Under the pieces are notes generated by a model. That model was not told the origin of the DNA, searched no databases, and saw only the letters and a program-made list of their open reading frames with translations. The position numbers and the translations under genes were made by a program. 64,000 nt of DNA. Source: Chrysomallon squamiferum. Taxonomy: Eukaryota > Mollusca > Gastropoda > Neomphalida > Peltospiridae. The stretch covers positions 107,157 through 171,156 of the forward strand of contig CM022668.1 in NCBI GenBank assembly GCA_012295275.1, written 5' to 3'. Positions 36,872 to 49,388 of the stretch are shown in pieces (the first letter of the stretch is position 1; every line of letters begins with the position of its first letter).

Positions 36872-37999
36872 AACTGGATTGTCTTGTTATTTTTTTTATT
36901 ATTATTATTCTTTACTGGTTTTATTTCATAATTTAATTTAAATAATATTGATAGTGCATAAATTTGTAAAACATGTTTTTTGTAAACTAATAACAGAGAA
37001 AATTAAGAATATTTGATAAAGGTTATGGGTGTATGAGATATTGTTTATTTATTGCTTGTATATACTGTGTATTGTTTAACCGTATCGTGCAGACTGACAC
37101 ACACCACTATGTGTATTTTACATGTTTTCTCTGTTCTCACAACGTTCATTTGGTGCCAGTGTCTGGGTGGCGAACTGCCTAGATATACCTGCGAGATACT
37201 CAGGTAAGCTTTTCATGGCCTAGCCATAAAATTATATTCGTTAGCTTCTTGTAATATTATGAAATAATCTTAGTACCCTTTTCATGATCATGTGAATCTG
37301 CGATATTAATTTAAGTAAGCCTGCATCTTTTATGGAATAGTTATATAGTTGTTAGCTTTTTGTAGAAGTATAATATATATATTTTAGTACTCATTTCATT
37401 ATCGTGTCAAACTTCGATAATAAATTAAGTACACACTTCATGGCATAGCTATATATTTAGTACAATTTTTGTAACATTGCGGAATATTCAAATAAACGTT
37501 TCATGATGTTCAGTATATTCAAGTATTTTTAAATTCTGATGTAGCGATATATATTTAAGATTTGCAGACAAATAGTAATCAATAAATTGTCAGTCATTAT
37601 TTTTTTATTATTATTTATGTATATATTATTTTATTTTTATATTTTTTAATTTTATTTTTTTAAATATTTTGTTATTATTATTATTATATATGTTTTTATT
37701 ATTTATTTTGTATATTTTTGTATTTTGTTGTTGTTGTCGTTGTTGGATAACTCATTACATTAGTTTAATAGAAAGAGTAGTAATAGTATAGAAGGATTAG
37801 TAGAAATGATAGTAGCAGTAATTATAGTAACGGTTTTAGTGGAAATTGTAGCTGTAGTAGTTGTTGTTAAAGAAGTAACAGTAATAATGATAACAGTTGA
37901 TATTTTGTCGAGATTTGGTGGTAGGAAGTTTATTAGCAGCAAGTAAAATTATAAACAGAAGTATACAAAAGGTGTTTATATCAACTGTCACACGTCAGC

Positions 38000-38300
38000 T
38001 TTAAGTAGGAATGTATTAAATGTTTGAACGTGGCAGTACGTCACATATAACACATACCTCGGACATGTTTGTTTCAGTGGCGGGCTATGAAATTAAACAA
38101 AAACAGCAAGTGACAACTGTGAGACGTGTTGTTTTGCAAACTGAGTTTAGTACCCCACCACCTGTCGTGTCCCAATTTGCGTTTCTTGTAGACTGTAGGC
38201 GGGGATTAATAGCACGTGACAACCCGAGGAATGGGAATGACGTAACGTGATTGTCCTTTTGATTCCGTGGTGAAATATGATGAAGTGACGTCATTGCAAT
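38000..38300. promoter_or_regulatory. Candidate regulatory island with full CRE
   Basis: Unique, less AT-rich sequence about 9.5 kb upstream of the Frizzled start. It contains GGGGATTAA, an E-box CACGTG at about 38213, TGACGTAACGTGA, and TGACGTCATTGCAATC with a perfect CRE at 38286-38293. No coding homology. The regulatory role is inferred from motif content only. Confidence 0.25.
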
Positions 38301-38363
38301 CATTTATAAATTTTGATTATTTGTTGGAACTTGAAGCGGTAATTAATAATATTTTATTTTAAA

Positions 38364-38390
38364 TAAGTAAGTAAGTAAGTAGTAGTAGTA

Positions 38391-38440
<50 letters not shown>

Positions 38441-38495
38441 CTCTCTCACAGATATCTTCATAAGATATCTGTAATTTTCCTTGTCCGTGAGTGAT

Positions 38496-38588
<93 letters not shown>
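38364..38588. repeat. Compound (AAGT)n, (AGT)n, (AAT)n and (TC)n array
   Basis: AAGT then AGT then AAT to 38440, a short gap with an AGATATCTTCATAAGATATCT inverted repeat, then (TC)n at 38499-38588. Confidence 0.97.
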
Positions 38589-38593
<5 letters not shown>

Positions 38594-40189
38594 TTCATTC
38601 ATTCATTCTAACACAGTGTTCAATACACAGCCAAAGGGCAAACTGTGTACACAGGAAAACCATTCTGAACGTCCAATGTTCCCCGAACGTGATTTTACAA
38701 GAAATGACTCGTTGAATTGTTGACTTGCGCTCTTGCCACCGCTAACAAAATTTACCAGTACCGTGCGTTTCTTCACATTACATAAACCTGTGTGCCTTGA
38801 CGTGGCCTTCCAGCTGCATTCCGCACAAACAATCTATTTTATGATTATATAACAAAACACAAGAGGAAATTGTGATGCCGTGAATATTTGTTCGTTCTTG
38901 TTTGCCTGATGTTTGTCGTCTGCCTGCCTGGCTGACTGTCCGTCTCTCTGTCTCTCTGAATCAGGCTGTTTTTGTGTTTACCGAATTTCCTGGATTAGTT
39001 AATTGTTTATACATTTATGCATTGTCATCATTATTGTTATCATCATCTCATCTTCTTCATCATTATTATAATCATCATCATGAATATTACTATTATTAAT
39101 AATAAAAATAGTGGTACTACCATCATCATTATCTAACCAATAATTATCAAACGTTCTTGTACAACTACGTCAGTTTACAATTCACGCATACACACGAACA
39201 TCAATGCAAAACGACATTTTTTTATCCATCGGTTCGTATCCACCACTCAAAAGTGCAAACACGGAGAGACTCCCTTTAAATAGCATTGCAAACATTGTTA
39301 CAGCAGATACAAAGCTTACCTTTCACGCTTTTTATTTTATTTTATTTGCTTATTTGTTAATGTTTTTCTAATTTAATTTTTTTTTTTTTAAATTTCAAAG
39401 CTATACTGTATCTTTCTTTGTTTTTTAATTTATACCAACTTTTCTTCTTTTTTTCTTTGGATTTTTTTTTTTTTTTTTTTTTTTTTTTCGGTGTTTTCGT
39501 TTTTCTAACAAAATAATATTCAATCATCGTATTTTCTTTCTTTCTTTCTTCTAACTTCTTTCTACACAGAATCTTGAGAAGTGGTATAAAAAGATGAAAG
39601 AAAATGAAATTGATAAAACTCGATGAATAAAGAAAATAGCGAGAAATTGATTAGAAAAAGATCAAAGGCAACAGAATGGTATTGATTTCAGGAAATGTGC
39701 AGAAGAATACTTAAAATGGCATCATCGACTTAAAATAGGAAAAAAAATTCATGCTAATAATTTTAAACACGGTGAAAAATCTCAAAAATCGTATGAAATG
39801 TAGAAAGTGACGAAAGGAAATTTGTTATACTTAGCGATCTACTAGTCATATTTTAAATCATAATTTAACGCGGCACTTAGACGGATAAGAACTACATGAT
39901 AGATTGTTCCCTTTCTCATAGACACAACAGTACATATCACGGGTTTTGATCAGTATGTCTGGAATGGGAAATCTGCCAAAAAAATAGCAGGACATTCATG
40001 CATACATACAAAATATAGAAATACATGCAAACGGGTCTTCTTATATAGGTACAAACATACGTAACATATATTCACAATATAAATATGTATGTACATAATA
40101 CAAACATACAAAACTGAAATAAGGACAAAAGATTTCCGATATTATAGCGGTGTTGTGAAATATTTAACTTTGTTGGACAGACAGTCACT

Positions 40190-40540
40190 GCTATAGGATA
40201 TCACATTACAAAGATATGATGCTATCGCGCCCACCGATTCCAGAAATGTTCCATTTCATACCGGAGGGGACTAACCCGTCTGGCGGCATTATCCAGTAAT
40301 CTCTTTTAAGCTATGAACACTGGATAACCTTTCATTCAGATAATTTATCTACCGTATCACATCACTAACTCCCCTCCACCATCAACCGCCCTGACAGGTG
40401 GCCAGACACACCGGTTTGACAGACCTAACAAATAACAGCCCCCAGGGAGGATGAGGGGGTAGATTTTCAGACTCTGCCAGACGTGGAGTATAAATTTAAG
40501 ACTCAGGAAATTCGTACTTCAGAAATATCATTTATATATA
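40190..40540. promoter_or_regulatory. Candidate regulatory island
   Basis: A 350-bp block of complex, moderately GC-rich sequence in AT-rich surroundings. It has ACCGGTTTGACAG (grainyhead-like half), CAGACAC (SMAD-like) and TTCCAGAAATGTTCC. No ORF of note. Function unproven. Confidence 0.22.
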
Positions 40541-40558
40541 TATATATATAGGCCTTTA

Positions 40559-40559
40559 T

Positions 40560-40611
<52 letters not shown>
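40559..40611. repeat. (AAT)n microsatellite
   Basis: About 17 units, preceded by a (TA)n run at 40532-40550. Confidence 0.97.
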
Positions 40612-40614
<3 letters not shown>

Positions 40615-41838
40615 TTAAAAAGTAAATAAAAATAGGGTTTATTTATAAAAATATGACTAAATACTAACTTTTCCAAGTGTCAATTTTTTTTTTTTTTTTT
40701 TAATACCTCCCTTGACAACGTGGCGCTGACGTCACACAAAAAAAACAAAAAACAAACAAACAAAAATTAAAAAAATATTATAAACCACCCGGAAAAAGAA
40801 AAAAATGACAGCCAATTAATTAATTTTATGTCTAATTATAGTAAACTGTAAATATTCGCGCCCAAAAACACAATGTACGGAATCTTCATACAATTAATTT
40901 CTTTACTGTAACGTCAAACAAAATAGCAAAATGTTTTTAACTCGCGAATAAACATTACTGGATTTGATTGGCAGATATCTCTTATCACCATCTGCGCACA
41001 TAAAGTACTGTAAAAAGTTGGATTGCAAAAATAAAACGAAAAGCAATTTTTATATGGCACTGTTCTATACAAACAGCTAAATAATTGGTTCTGCATTCAT
41101 TTTGTTTTCTTTGTTTCTCATTTATTTTGTCCTTAATATCTTTCTTTTTTTCTCTCACTTCTTCTTCAGTTTGTTTCTCGCTTCCTGTCCGTACATACAC
41201 ATATACAGAGGAAAGCGTCGCAAAGTGAAACTCGGGGGGAAAGCAAATGAGCCCCAGCTGAACTAGGTTACGCTGGTACCTACCTGTTCCCATTAGAAGG
41301 TCACTCAGTGTGTGCATTGTTTTTCATAGTAGGCATTTTGATAACCAGGTGTGTACTTTTTCTGAAAGAAAAATCTGTTTTGTGCTTGTTGAAACCAGTA
41401 ATTTATACAATTGAATCCTCTGCTACAGTACTGAGATCTTGTAGAATTATAATGCCACCCATTTTATTGAATCTAAGATCTGTGTCTGAGGTGCATGATG
41501 GCATTTCTTGGCGAGGTTGGTGTACGTGGTATGTTAAGTGTTTATAACAAATAACACTTAGTTGCCCCGAACATGCTTTTAGACATATCTGATAGGCCTT
41601 TCCTCTTGATTTTATGAACGTGTATATTCCGTTATGGTAAATGACTACGCCGATGATATAAGTCTAAGTATCTGATATTACAAATATTGGGACAGCTCGG
41701 GGAGGTGACAAATACACATGCGAATTCTGTGAATTTGAAAGAAAAAACACTAGTCGAGGCCTTGAATCATTTTCCTATGTTCGTGTAATAAATGATTTTA
41801 AATATCAGTATTCATGGTAATGTAAGTTTTGGGATAAA

Positions 41839-42311
41839 CTACATAATACAAATAATCATATAATCAGTCAAACAACATACATGACCAGAAGGTTTATTCC
41901 CGATTCTGGCATTCCCGAATTTGGCAGTGAGATTATAACACATCTTAATTGGACACGCCAATTGTTCCATTTCTGGCATTTTATTTCTCACCCTTACTAA
42001 TTGGTGTTCCGTCACCTTAATTGATGTACTTTTGTTTAACTGTATTTTGTCCACAATTTGAACACCAACTTCGCTCTCATCCGAGGAATGGATGGGTCTT
42101 TACCTCTCCTGACCTCAGTCCCATCCGATGTAGTAGTCACGGCGGCAAGGCACCTCGAATACAAACATCTCCATGGTACCATACCATTCTTGTTACTAAT
42201 CCGCCGTGCATACCTATATCCATCAAGTATAAGGTCCGCACCTGGTTTTCTGCTGTCCAAAATTTCTTTACAGTTTTTATTTAGGTAGTATTTCCTCCAA
42301 ATTTTATACAT
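41839..42311 (-). pseudogene. FLYWCH-type zinc-finger coding fragment
   Basis: The minus-strand frame at 42036-42311 reads LILDGYRYARRISNKNGMVP followed by WRC, SRC and LAAVTTTSDGTEV. The order G-Y-x-Y, SNKNG, WRC and a second Cys is the FLYWCH finger pattern. The expected His-x-His end is not present in that frame. Downstream the likely continuation (HSSDESEVG...DKIQLNKST) is in another frame, open at 41839-42054, so a frameshift is likely near 42080. FLYWCH domains occur in DNA-binding and transposon-derived proteins. No promoter or splice sites identified; probably a decayed retrocopy or transposon piece. Confidence 0.6.
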
Positions 42312-42842
42312 CTCTTAATTGATCTTGTTAACCACACATGTCTAAACTGGTAATATTTCCTGTCTCCAAATTTTACTGAGATACAACATTAATTTCATGT
42401 CTCCAAACATATTAAAGTTAATCTTGTTAATACCCCTCTGTTCTTCGTGCCTCTAAATTGGCCTTAATTGCTCACGCCAGTCTTCCCATTTCTGGAAGCG
42501 GATTATAACACCTCACCGATTACATAATCTGGAGACTGTCAGTTTTGGGAACATACCGACCAGAAAGCATACAGCAGTATCACATAATTGCATGTATAAT
42601 AATTTTAGATAAACCTTTCGGAAAGTTCATTTGACTTGTGCACATTGCTCTATATATGACATTTATATTATGTATTATTAAACAGTCTCGTAAATAAACA
42701 GCAACAGAAGCCAACCAGCAAACAAAAATAATAAAAAGTATACATCAGTAATACACAGTGAGGAATAAAATATTTATTTATTTAAAATATTAATAATACC
42801 ATTAACAATGTTTCAGTATAAGTAACAGTTTCAGTAAATCAA

Positions 42843-42877
<35 letters not shown>

Positions 42878-42949
42878 ATGGAACGAAACATCGTCAAGTT
42901 TTACAGAACAAAGACAATTTGTTCGTGGGGTGAGAGATAATAGATGACT

Positions 42950-43120
42950 GTCATCTTTATTCCGATGTCAGTGTTTGAATGGGCGTGTCAAGCTCATGAT
43001 GGACAAGTTAATTAGCATATACATGTCAGCTGCCTCGAGTTTCGAAACTGACATCCAGGTGGTAAATCACCGCACCTGGGGTGAACAGTGTCACTTTAAT
43101 CTTAGTTCAGGGGCGGATCT
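42950..43120. promoter_or_regulatory. Candidate regulatory island with inverted E-boxes
   Basis: Unique sequence about 4.5 kb upstream of the Frizzled start. CCAGGTG at 43055-43061 and CACCTGG at 43073-43079 form an inverted repeat of two CAGGTG E-boxes 11 bp apart. Nearby are the palindrome GTTTCGAAAC and a homeodomain-type TTAATTAG. Function is inference. Confidence 0.28.
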
Positions 43121-43377
43121 AATGTGTCTATTTTAAGGTGCGATGGGAAAAACAATTTTTCTTAAATAAACGAAATAAAATTATTGTATATTTAATAGTA
43201 GCAGTTGTTGTTGTAGTAACAGTAGCAGCAGCAGTAGTAGTAGTGGTGGTTGAAGTAGTAGAATTCACACCAGCAATGGTATTAGTAGTGGTATTAATTT
43301 TTTTCATTTTTAGAAATTGATATATGCAAAGAATACAATAATTTGCAAAAAATAAAAAATAAAAAATAATAATAAGT

Positions 43378-43438
43378 AGAAGAAGAAGAAGAAGAAGAAG
43401 AAGAAGAAGAAGAAGAAGAAGAAGAAAGAAAGAAAGAA
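43378..43438. repeat. (AGA)n and (AAAG)n microsatellite
   Basis: About 16 AGA units followed by a few AAAG units; pure purine on the plus strand. Confidence 0.98.
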
Positions 43439-44218
43439 AAATGTTGCATATAGCAATACTATAATACCAATATGGGGCAGCCTGAATGTAAATAAAACAA
43501 GTTTCCACTTGGTGCAGTCTTAAAATAATAAATGACTTGTTGTGGACAGATATATAAGTTATATGCACTTTTTAAAAGATGCTGACATAACAATGGGAAG
43601 ATTTGACAATAAAAACATGTAAACAAAGAGCAGACGGGAACAAACACATAATTAGCTGGTGACAGTTCAAAGTACTTACCTTATAACTCAGATGTGTGTA
43701 AGAATTAATGTTCCTTTAACTAACCTGTGACCTAACGGTGTTGAGGTAAATATGTTACGTCTGTTGTAGCTTACATGCAAACAAGAGGTATATAGGTGTA
43801 AATATAGATTTCTCTAATTTACATGAAAAGAAGGCACATTCTAGTATGTACTGATGTTACATCTTTCGAAGCTTACCTCGTAGTCAGGTAAATAAATAAA
43901 CACACAAGTAAGTAAGTAAGTAAACAATTTAAATTAAATTAATAAATAAATAAAAACAAAACGTACATGTTTTTACTGTAGATATTACTGGAAAGTAGAG
44001 CTTAGTATTTGTGTAGATGAGGGTTAGATTGACTACAACATCAATAATATCTTGTGCGTGTGTGTTTATATATAAATTTAAATGTGCTGAAAGAAAAGCA
44101 CAACAACCATGACGACAACAAAATAGCAACAATAACAATAACAACAACAAAACACTAGTACTACTAATGATAATAATGAATGTGATGGTGATGCGTCTGT
44201 AGTATCAATAGTTATTTC

Positions 44219-44285
44219 AGTAGTAGTAGTAGTAGTAGTAGTGTAGTAGTAGTAGATCTAGTAGTAATAGTAGTAGTAGTAGTTC

Positions 44286-44320
<35 letters not shown>

Positions 44321-44328
44321 TGGTAGTA
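44219..44328. repeat. Interrupted (AGT)n microsatellite
   Basis: AGT repeats with three interruptions (GTG, ATCT, TTCT). Confidence 0.97.
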
Positions 44329-45474
44329 AATGTTCTGTTTAATCATATACTCGACCAATCTTTTATATCTTCTGTTATAAAATAATGAAAATGAAAACAC
44401 ATAACTCAAGAATAATGTTTATGATTAGCAACAAGGATATATGTATATATATACACCTTTTCATAGGTGTGAATCAATACATTATTGTTGCTGGTAATAC
44501 CAGATGTGGCTATGTTATTTTATTTTATTTTATTTAAACGTGCTATCGTTCTAATAATAAAAAGCCTTGAAGTTTCAATGCGGAACTGTGAACTTTATAA
44601 AACAATAAATACATGATCTAATTAGTGTCAGTTTCAATTACATTGTATACATACTGACAATTAACATGGCTCCATTGTGAATACATTTACCCAAATAAAC
44701 AAATGAAAGTTGTTTATTACTTTCTGGCAGTTATTAATTACTTTGACATTTTGTAGACAATTTGACAAAGAACAGGCACAGTTTTTAGTGGGTCAAATTA
44801 TTTGTTCTTATTTTTTTTTTTTTTTTTTTTATTCAATATTTGTTTTAAGTTTGACTTATTTTGTGTAAGTATATGTGAATATGAGAGAGAGAGAGAGAGA
44901 GTATGCGTGTGTGTATCTCTGTGCGTCTGTTTTTGTAACAGCATACATTGCTTCGTTAAATGTGTCTCTGTTATCTTTCAGAAAACGACAACAATAACAA
45001 CAACAACAACAACAATAATAATAATAATAATAATAAATAATAAATAAATAAATACTATAACAAACTGGAAAGACTAGTTCATTGATTTTATTTATTTATT
45101 TATTGACGTCTCTGTGCTATGTCTGTAACACTGCAATGTACTGAAGCGTGCTCTAAATAAAGCATTTAATAACGTAACACGTTTCAGGTGCAATAAAATC
45201 ACACGGACCAATATAAACCTTTGATAGTTGGTATGTTTATATACTCACCTTTAATAAATGATCATACAGGTCACGGATCATAAACACACAATAATTTCCT
45301 CACTGAAGCGCAGGGTCAAAGGTTTAACAATTATGTATATTTCAGTAACGTAAATGAATGGTTCCGAAGAGTTACGAATGGTTGCGGGTAATGACGAAAA
45401 CAGTGTTGAAATTATTTTATTTTTATGTTTCTTCATTATTATTATTATTATAGAAGAAGAACAGAAAGGAATAA

Positions 45475-45505
<31 letters not shown>

Positions 45506-46763
45506 AATACGTTACAAAAATATAATTTCAGTTAATTATGATAAAGATTTGATTATTTTTCAGTTTTAATTATTTCCACTGTAATATTATTTTAGCCATA
45601 TCTAAATATAGTTTACAAGTTTTAATATCCCAATGAAAACAACAATTTATCGACATAAAAGTAATAAAATAACGTACTGTAATTTTGTGTAATGATAAAA
45701 TAGCATTACAGTTTTTAATATTTTATTATTTATTTATTTTTTTTAAATTAATTTATATAATTTTTATTTTATTTATTTTTTAATTTGTTCTTATTATTTT
45801 ATTGTTTATTTATTTTTTACTTTTTTGAAATTAATTTAAATAATTTTTATTTACTTTTTAAATTTGTTTTTATTATTTTATTATTATTTTTTTATTATTA
45901 TTCAATATTTTTTTAACCTTTTTATTGCAAATTTAATTAGATAAAATAAAAAATAAAAACTGTGGAGACAAAATTTTAGTTGAATGTTAACAGAATTTAC
46001 TGTATCTACTTCCAACTGATTAAATATTAACATAACATATTGTAGCTTACAAAAATAATTAAATAAATAAATAAACAAGAACACGATTAATTAGCAAAAG
46101 AAATGGAAGAAAATAGTAATAGCAGTTATCAATTCATCAAGGACACTGAAAAACAACAAAAAAACAAAACAAAAAAAACCACAAATTTATTAATTATATC
46201 TACAGGTAGCAGAACAGTTTGTTTCAGTTTTAATTACATCAGCGAAAATACACTAAAACAGTTTTACAGTTTTATTTTAAAATAATTACATTCAGTGCAA
46301 AATATATTAAAGCAGTTTATTACAAAATGTATTGTGGAGAGAAAAGGCACAGTCGATTTACATATATTAAAATGTTTGAATGCTAGCGAAAAATATTGAA
46401 ACTGACACCTGCCCCTTTTTTTTTTTTTTTTTAATGCGACATCATTATCTACATAACGCCGTCGGTTTTAAAGTCGCCAACTTGACAGCCGAGTTGAACG
46501 GGTTAACAAAAGAATACAGTTTTTAAAGTGCCCATTCGGGTGTATACGGGTGGATTAAACAGCGATAAAAATATTAGAGGAGCGGTCCATTAATGTGCAT
46601 GGGGTGGCGCTTAATACTGTTCGCAATGTTTACTTCATGTGTTTATTAATTATCTGTGTAGTTCATGTTTATATATAAATATATGTGCGTTCATAGAGTT
46701 GCTTTTTTACATGGATTATGAAATATATACAGGTAAACAGATGATGGATAACAAATACTAGAT

Positions 46764-46767
<4 letters not shown>

Positions 46768-46838
<71 letters not shown>
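46768..46838. repeat. (AG)n microsatellite upstream of the Frizzled gene
   Basis: About 35 perfect AG units, 770 bp before the receptor start codon. Confidence 0.98.
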
Positions 46839-46843
<5 letters not shown>

Positions 46844-47239
46844 AAGTGAAATGAGTTTGTACAATACATTTTGCAAATTAATAATTGCAAATAAATAAAT
46901 ACCTCCCGCTCCCCCTCATCTAGCAAGTAATTCTGGAACTACCATGATTCCGCACAACTAGGTCGCTTTAGCAGCCATTAGTAAATAATGTGCGCGCAAA
47001 TTAACATTTTGTTTGGTACATTCGGTAGTAAAACTGTTTAACGTATTCTTCTGATTGCAGTTATTTATTTATACCAGTGTCACATATTTCAAATATTATA
47101 AATGAAACTTTTATTGGCTCAAAAAAACAAAATAAAACAAAATTACAAGACGCAGTCAGTAAATTTTCCACACAAGCCAGCCCAAACAAAAGTGTTACGA
47201 AAGTTTTCTTCACGCTGGAGGTGAAAAGAATAGCGCGGT

Positions 47240-47609
47240 CAATGAGCGGCAGCCAATCAGGTGTGAGGATATTGGTTCATTCTCATTTCCCTTAGGTTGT
47301 ATCAGTGTGGTCTCAAGATCCCCAAATGTGCCTTGTGCTTTGTTACTATAGATGTTGAAGGAATTTGGGGCGACTCGAAACCGTCCGAACTGACTTGTCT
47401 ACTCTTAGAAGTGGGATCACAACGACGGCCATGTTTTGAAGCGAGAACCTGTAAGGTGGAAAGGATAAACGGCGTATTCAAGAATTTCCAACATGCAGCC
47501 TTGCAGGTGAAGTAACTAAAACAGGCACTGACTTCCGATTTGTGAGAAATAATTTCTGCTGAAAAGCTGGATCGAGTCGGCTACTCGTTTGCTTAATAAC
47601 TTATTCAAA
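47240..47609 (+). promoter_or_regulatory. Frizzled promoter and 5' UTR region
   Basis: Directly upstream of the receptor start codon; CpG and GC content rise here. A CCAAT box (47253-47257) and an inverted one (ATTGG, 47271-47275) lie close together. No TATA box stands out. The transcription start is not determined. Confidence 0.45.
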
Positions 47610-49388
47610 ATGGCGGGACTGGCGCTATGGAAAAGATTGTTTTTTGCTAGTGTTCTTCTGTGTTGTGTCGCTCACGATGGAGGCAGAGTTTCTGGTCAGC
47701 ATTCGAAAACGCGGATCACGGATCATGCAGCGCTAGCTCATCACGGTAAATGTGAAGCTATTACGATCCCTCTGTGCAAGGACATTCAGTACAATGAAAC
47801 GATAATGCCGAATTTACTAAACCATCAGAAACAAGACGACGCTGGACTGGAGGTACATCAGTTTTTTCCTCTTGTTAAAGTGCAGTGTAGTAGCCAGTTG
47901 AAGTTTTTCTTGTGCACGATGTACGTGCCTGTGTGTACAGTTCTGGAGGAGGCCATACCACCGTGCAGATCTCTGTGTAATCAGGCAAGGAATGGATGTG
48001 AGAGTTTGATGAACAAATTTGGATTCCAATGGCCAGACAGTTTAGACTGCGAGAAATTTCCAATCAAAGGTTTGTGCGTCGGAGAGAACAATACAGAACC
48101 TTCAGAAACCACGCAGAAAACGCCCGTACGGCCGGGGCAGATTCCTGGTCGACGGCCGAAACCAGGGGTAATGGATCCAGGTTCCCACTGGGATATTAAT
48201 AATGTGATTCCTGGTTTTAATTACAGCCATACAAACGTGTATAAGAGTAATGTGTATGGGTTTCATTGCCCGACGGAGCTGAAGGTTCCTAAAGGTTTTG
48301 ACTATCGTCTGAAAGTGGGTAAACATGTAGAGAGGGATTGTGGGGCACCGTGTTACAATATGTTCTTCAATCACGACAAACGTGTGTTTGCACGATGGTG
48401 GATCGGTATCTGGTCGTGTATCTGTCTGGCGTCCACGCTGTTCACCGTGTTGACGTTTCTCATTGACATGCAGAGGTTCAGGTACCCAGAGAGACCCATC
48501 ATATTCTTATCTGGTTGCTACTTCATGGTGGCTCTTGCCTATGTCGTCGGCTTTGCACTGGAGGAGAAAGTCTCCTGTAACGAACCGTTTGACTCGGTGG
48601 GCACGGAACTAATGAAAAAGAAGGAACCGATTATAACGCAAGGGACGAAGAAAGAGGGATGCACAATACTCTTCATGATGCTCTACTTTTTCAGTATGGC
48701 CAGTTCAATTTGGTGGGTGATTTTGACCCTAACGTGGTTCCTGGCGGCGGGCATGAAATGGGGTCACGAAGCAATAGAAGCTAACTCTCAGTACTTCCAT
48801 CTCGCTTCGTGGGCAGTACCCGCCATAAAAACCATCGCCATTTTGGCCATGGGGCAAGTGGATGGGGACGTTCTCAGCGGAGTCTGTTTCACTGGCATCT
48901 TCGACGTGGACGCTTTGCGTGGATTCGTGTTGGCGCCGTTGGTGGTGTACCTCATCATCGGCACGTCTTTCTTACTCGCTGGTTTCGTTTCGCTTTTCCG
49001 CATACGCACGATCATGAAGAGCGACGGAACGAAAACGGACAAACTGGAAAAGTTGATGGTTCGAATAGGAATCTTTTCCGTTCTTTACACTGTTCCCGCA
49101 ACCATCGTCATTGCGTGTTATTTCTATGAACAATCGTTCCGTGGACAGTGGATTATCACATGGCATCAGACAGTGTGTACAAACGGCTACTTCATGCCGT
49201 GTCCCCACCCAGACACTGTGAAAACAAAACCGTGGCCGGATTTTAACGTGTTTATGATTAAATACTTGATGACAGTGATTGTTGGAATCACGTCAGGGGT
49301 GTGGATATGGACTGGAAAAACTTTTCTGTCGTGGAAACAGTTTTATTGTCGGATTTTTTCCCATCGTCAGAACGAGAGTGTTGTGTGA
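47610..49388 (+). CDS. FZD1/2/7: Frizzled receptor, Fzd1/2/7 type, single coding exon
   Basis: 592 aa. The start chosen is ATG at 47610 (CAAAATGGCG, good Kozak context), giving [20 protein letters not shown], a signal peptide; the seven codons upstream begin with TTG and are not a eukaryotic start. A cysteine-rich Wnt-binding domain with all ten Cys spans residues 48-156. A Gly/Pro-rich linker and three N-glycosylation sequons (NET, NNT, NYS) follow. Seven membrane spans lie at about 263-568. GKTFLSW at 569-575 contains the KTxxxW motif that recruits Dishevelled, and the tail ends ESVV, a class I PDZ ligand. Family knowledge: plasma-membrane Wnt receptor of the beta-catenin and polarity pathways. 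Vertebrate FZD1/2/7 are also intronless and similar in length. GC content is higher than in the surrounding DNA. No truncation or missing key residue. Confidence 0.98.
   Translation: MAGLALWKRLFFASVLLCCVAHDGGRVSGQHSKTRITDHAALAHHGKCEAITIPLCKDIQYNETIMPNLLNHQKQDDAGLEVHQFFPLVKVQCSSQLKFFLCTMYVPVCTVLEEAIPPCRSLCNQARNGCESLMNKFGFQWPDSLDCEKFPIKGLCVGENNTEPSETTQKTPVRPGQIPGRRPKPGVMDPGSHWDINNVIPGFNYSHTNVYKSNVYGFHCPTELKVPKGFDYRLKVGKHVERDCGAPCYNMFFNHDKRVFARWWIGIWSCICLASTLFTVLTFLIDMQRFRYPERPIIFLSGCYFMVALAYVVGFALEEKVSCNEPFDSVGTELMKKKEPIITQGTKKEGCTILFMMLYFFSMASSIWWVILTLTWFLAAGMKWGHEAIEANSQYFHLASWAVPAIKTIAILAMGQVDGDVLSGVCFTGIFDVDALRGFVLAPLVVYLIIGTSFLLAGFVSLFRIRTIMKSDGTKTDKLEKLMVRIGIFSVLYTVPATIVIACYFYEQSFRGQWIITWHQTVCTNGYFMPCPHPDTVKTKPWPDFNVFMIKYLMTVIVGITSGVWIWTGKTFLSWKQFYCRIFSHRQNESVV

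Larger units (their letters stand above)
34591..41838. other. Repeat-rich intergenic DNA with islands of unique sequence
   Basis: No recognised gene. Islands of higher complexity are at about 34940-35220, 36400-36770, 37080-37215, 38000-38300 and 40190-40540. Simple repeats are listed separately. A possible splice donor, CTCAG|GTAAGC, lies at 37200-37208 but no partner exon is recognisable. Confidence 0.45.
42312..47249. other. Intergenic DNA upstream of the Frizzled gene
   Basis: No recognised gene. It holds (AAAT)n at about 42839-42879, (AGA)n at 43378-43438, (AGT)n at 44219-44328, (AAC)n/(AAT)n near 44986-45045, (AAAT)n near 45474-45507 and (AG)n at 46768-46838. A single CAGGGGCGGATCTA at about 43087 resembles a transposon end, but no partner end was found. 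Confidence 0.5.

Noticed and set aside
36649-36936. 95-codon plus-strand ORF beginning with a basic segment
   Set aside because: Starts at a TTG, its C-terminal half is poly-Leu from (TTA)n, and no domain is recognisable; an internal ATG at 36679 does not change this.
37080-37215. Possible non-coding exon ending at a CTCAG|GTAAGC donor
   Set aside because: No acceptor, partner exon or homology could be identified; one donor match is not enough.
38354-38723. ORFs made of Ser-Leu or Arg-Glu repeats over (CT)n tracts (also at 46691, 56608, 59302 and 59400)
   Set aside because: Translated microsatellites.
42021-42288. Plus-strand ORFs at the FLYWCH fragment
   Set aside because: Antisense shadows of the minus-strand zinc-finger frame.
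43087-43105. CAGGGGCGGATCTA, which resembles a hAT transposon end
   Set aside because: No matching opposite end or target duplication found nearby.
43128-43568. 146-codon minus-strand ORF rich in Leu and Thr
   Set aside because: Built from (AAG)n and (AGT)n repeats; no conserved domain.
47589-47609. Seven extra codons before the Frizzled ATG (start at 47589)
   Set aside because: The first codon there is TTG. The ATG at 47610 has a good Kozak context and begins a normal signal peptide.
47817-49208. Antisense and off-frame ORFs within the Frizzled coding region
   Set aside because: Shadows of the conserved receptor frame; none shows a domain of its own.
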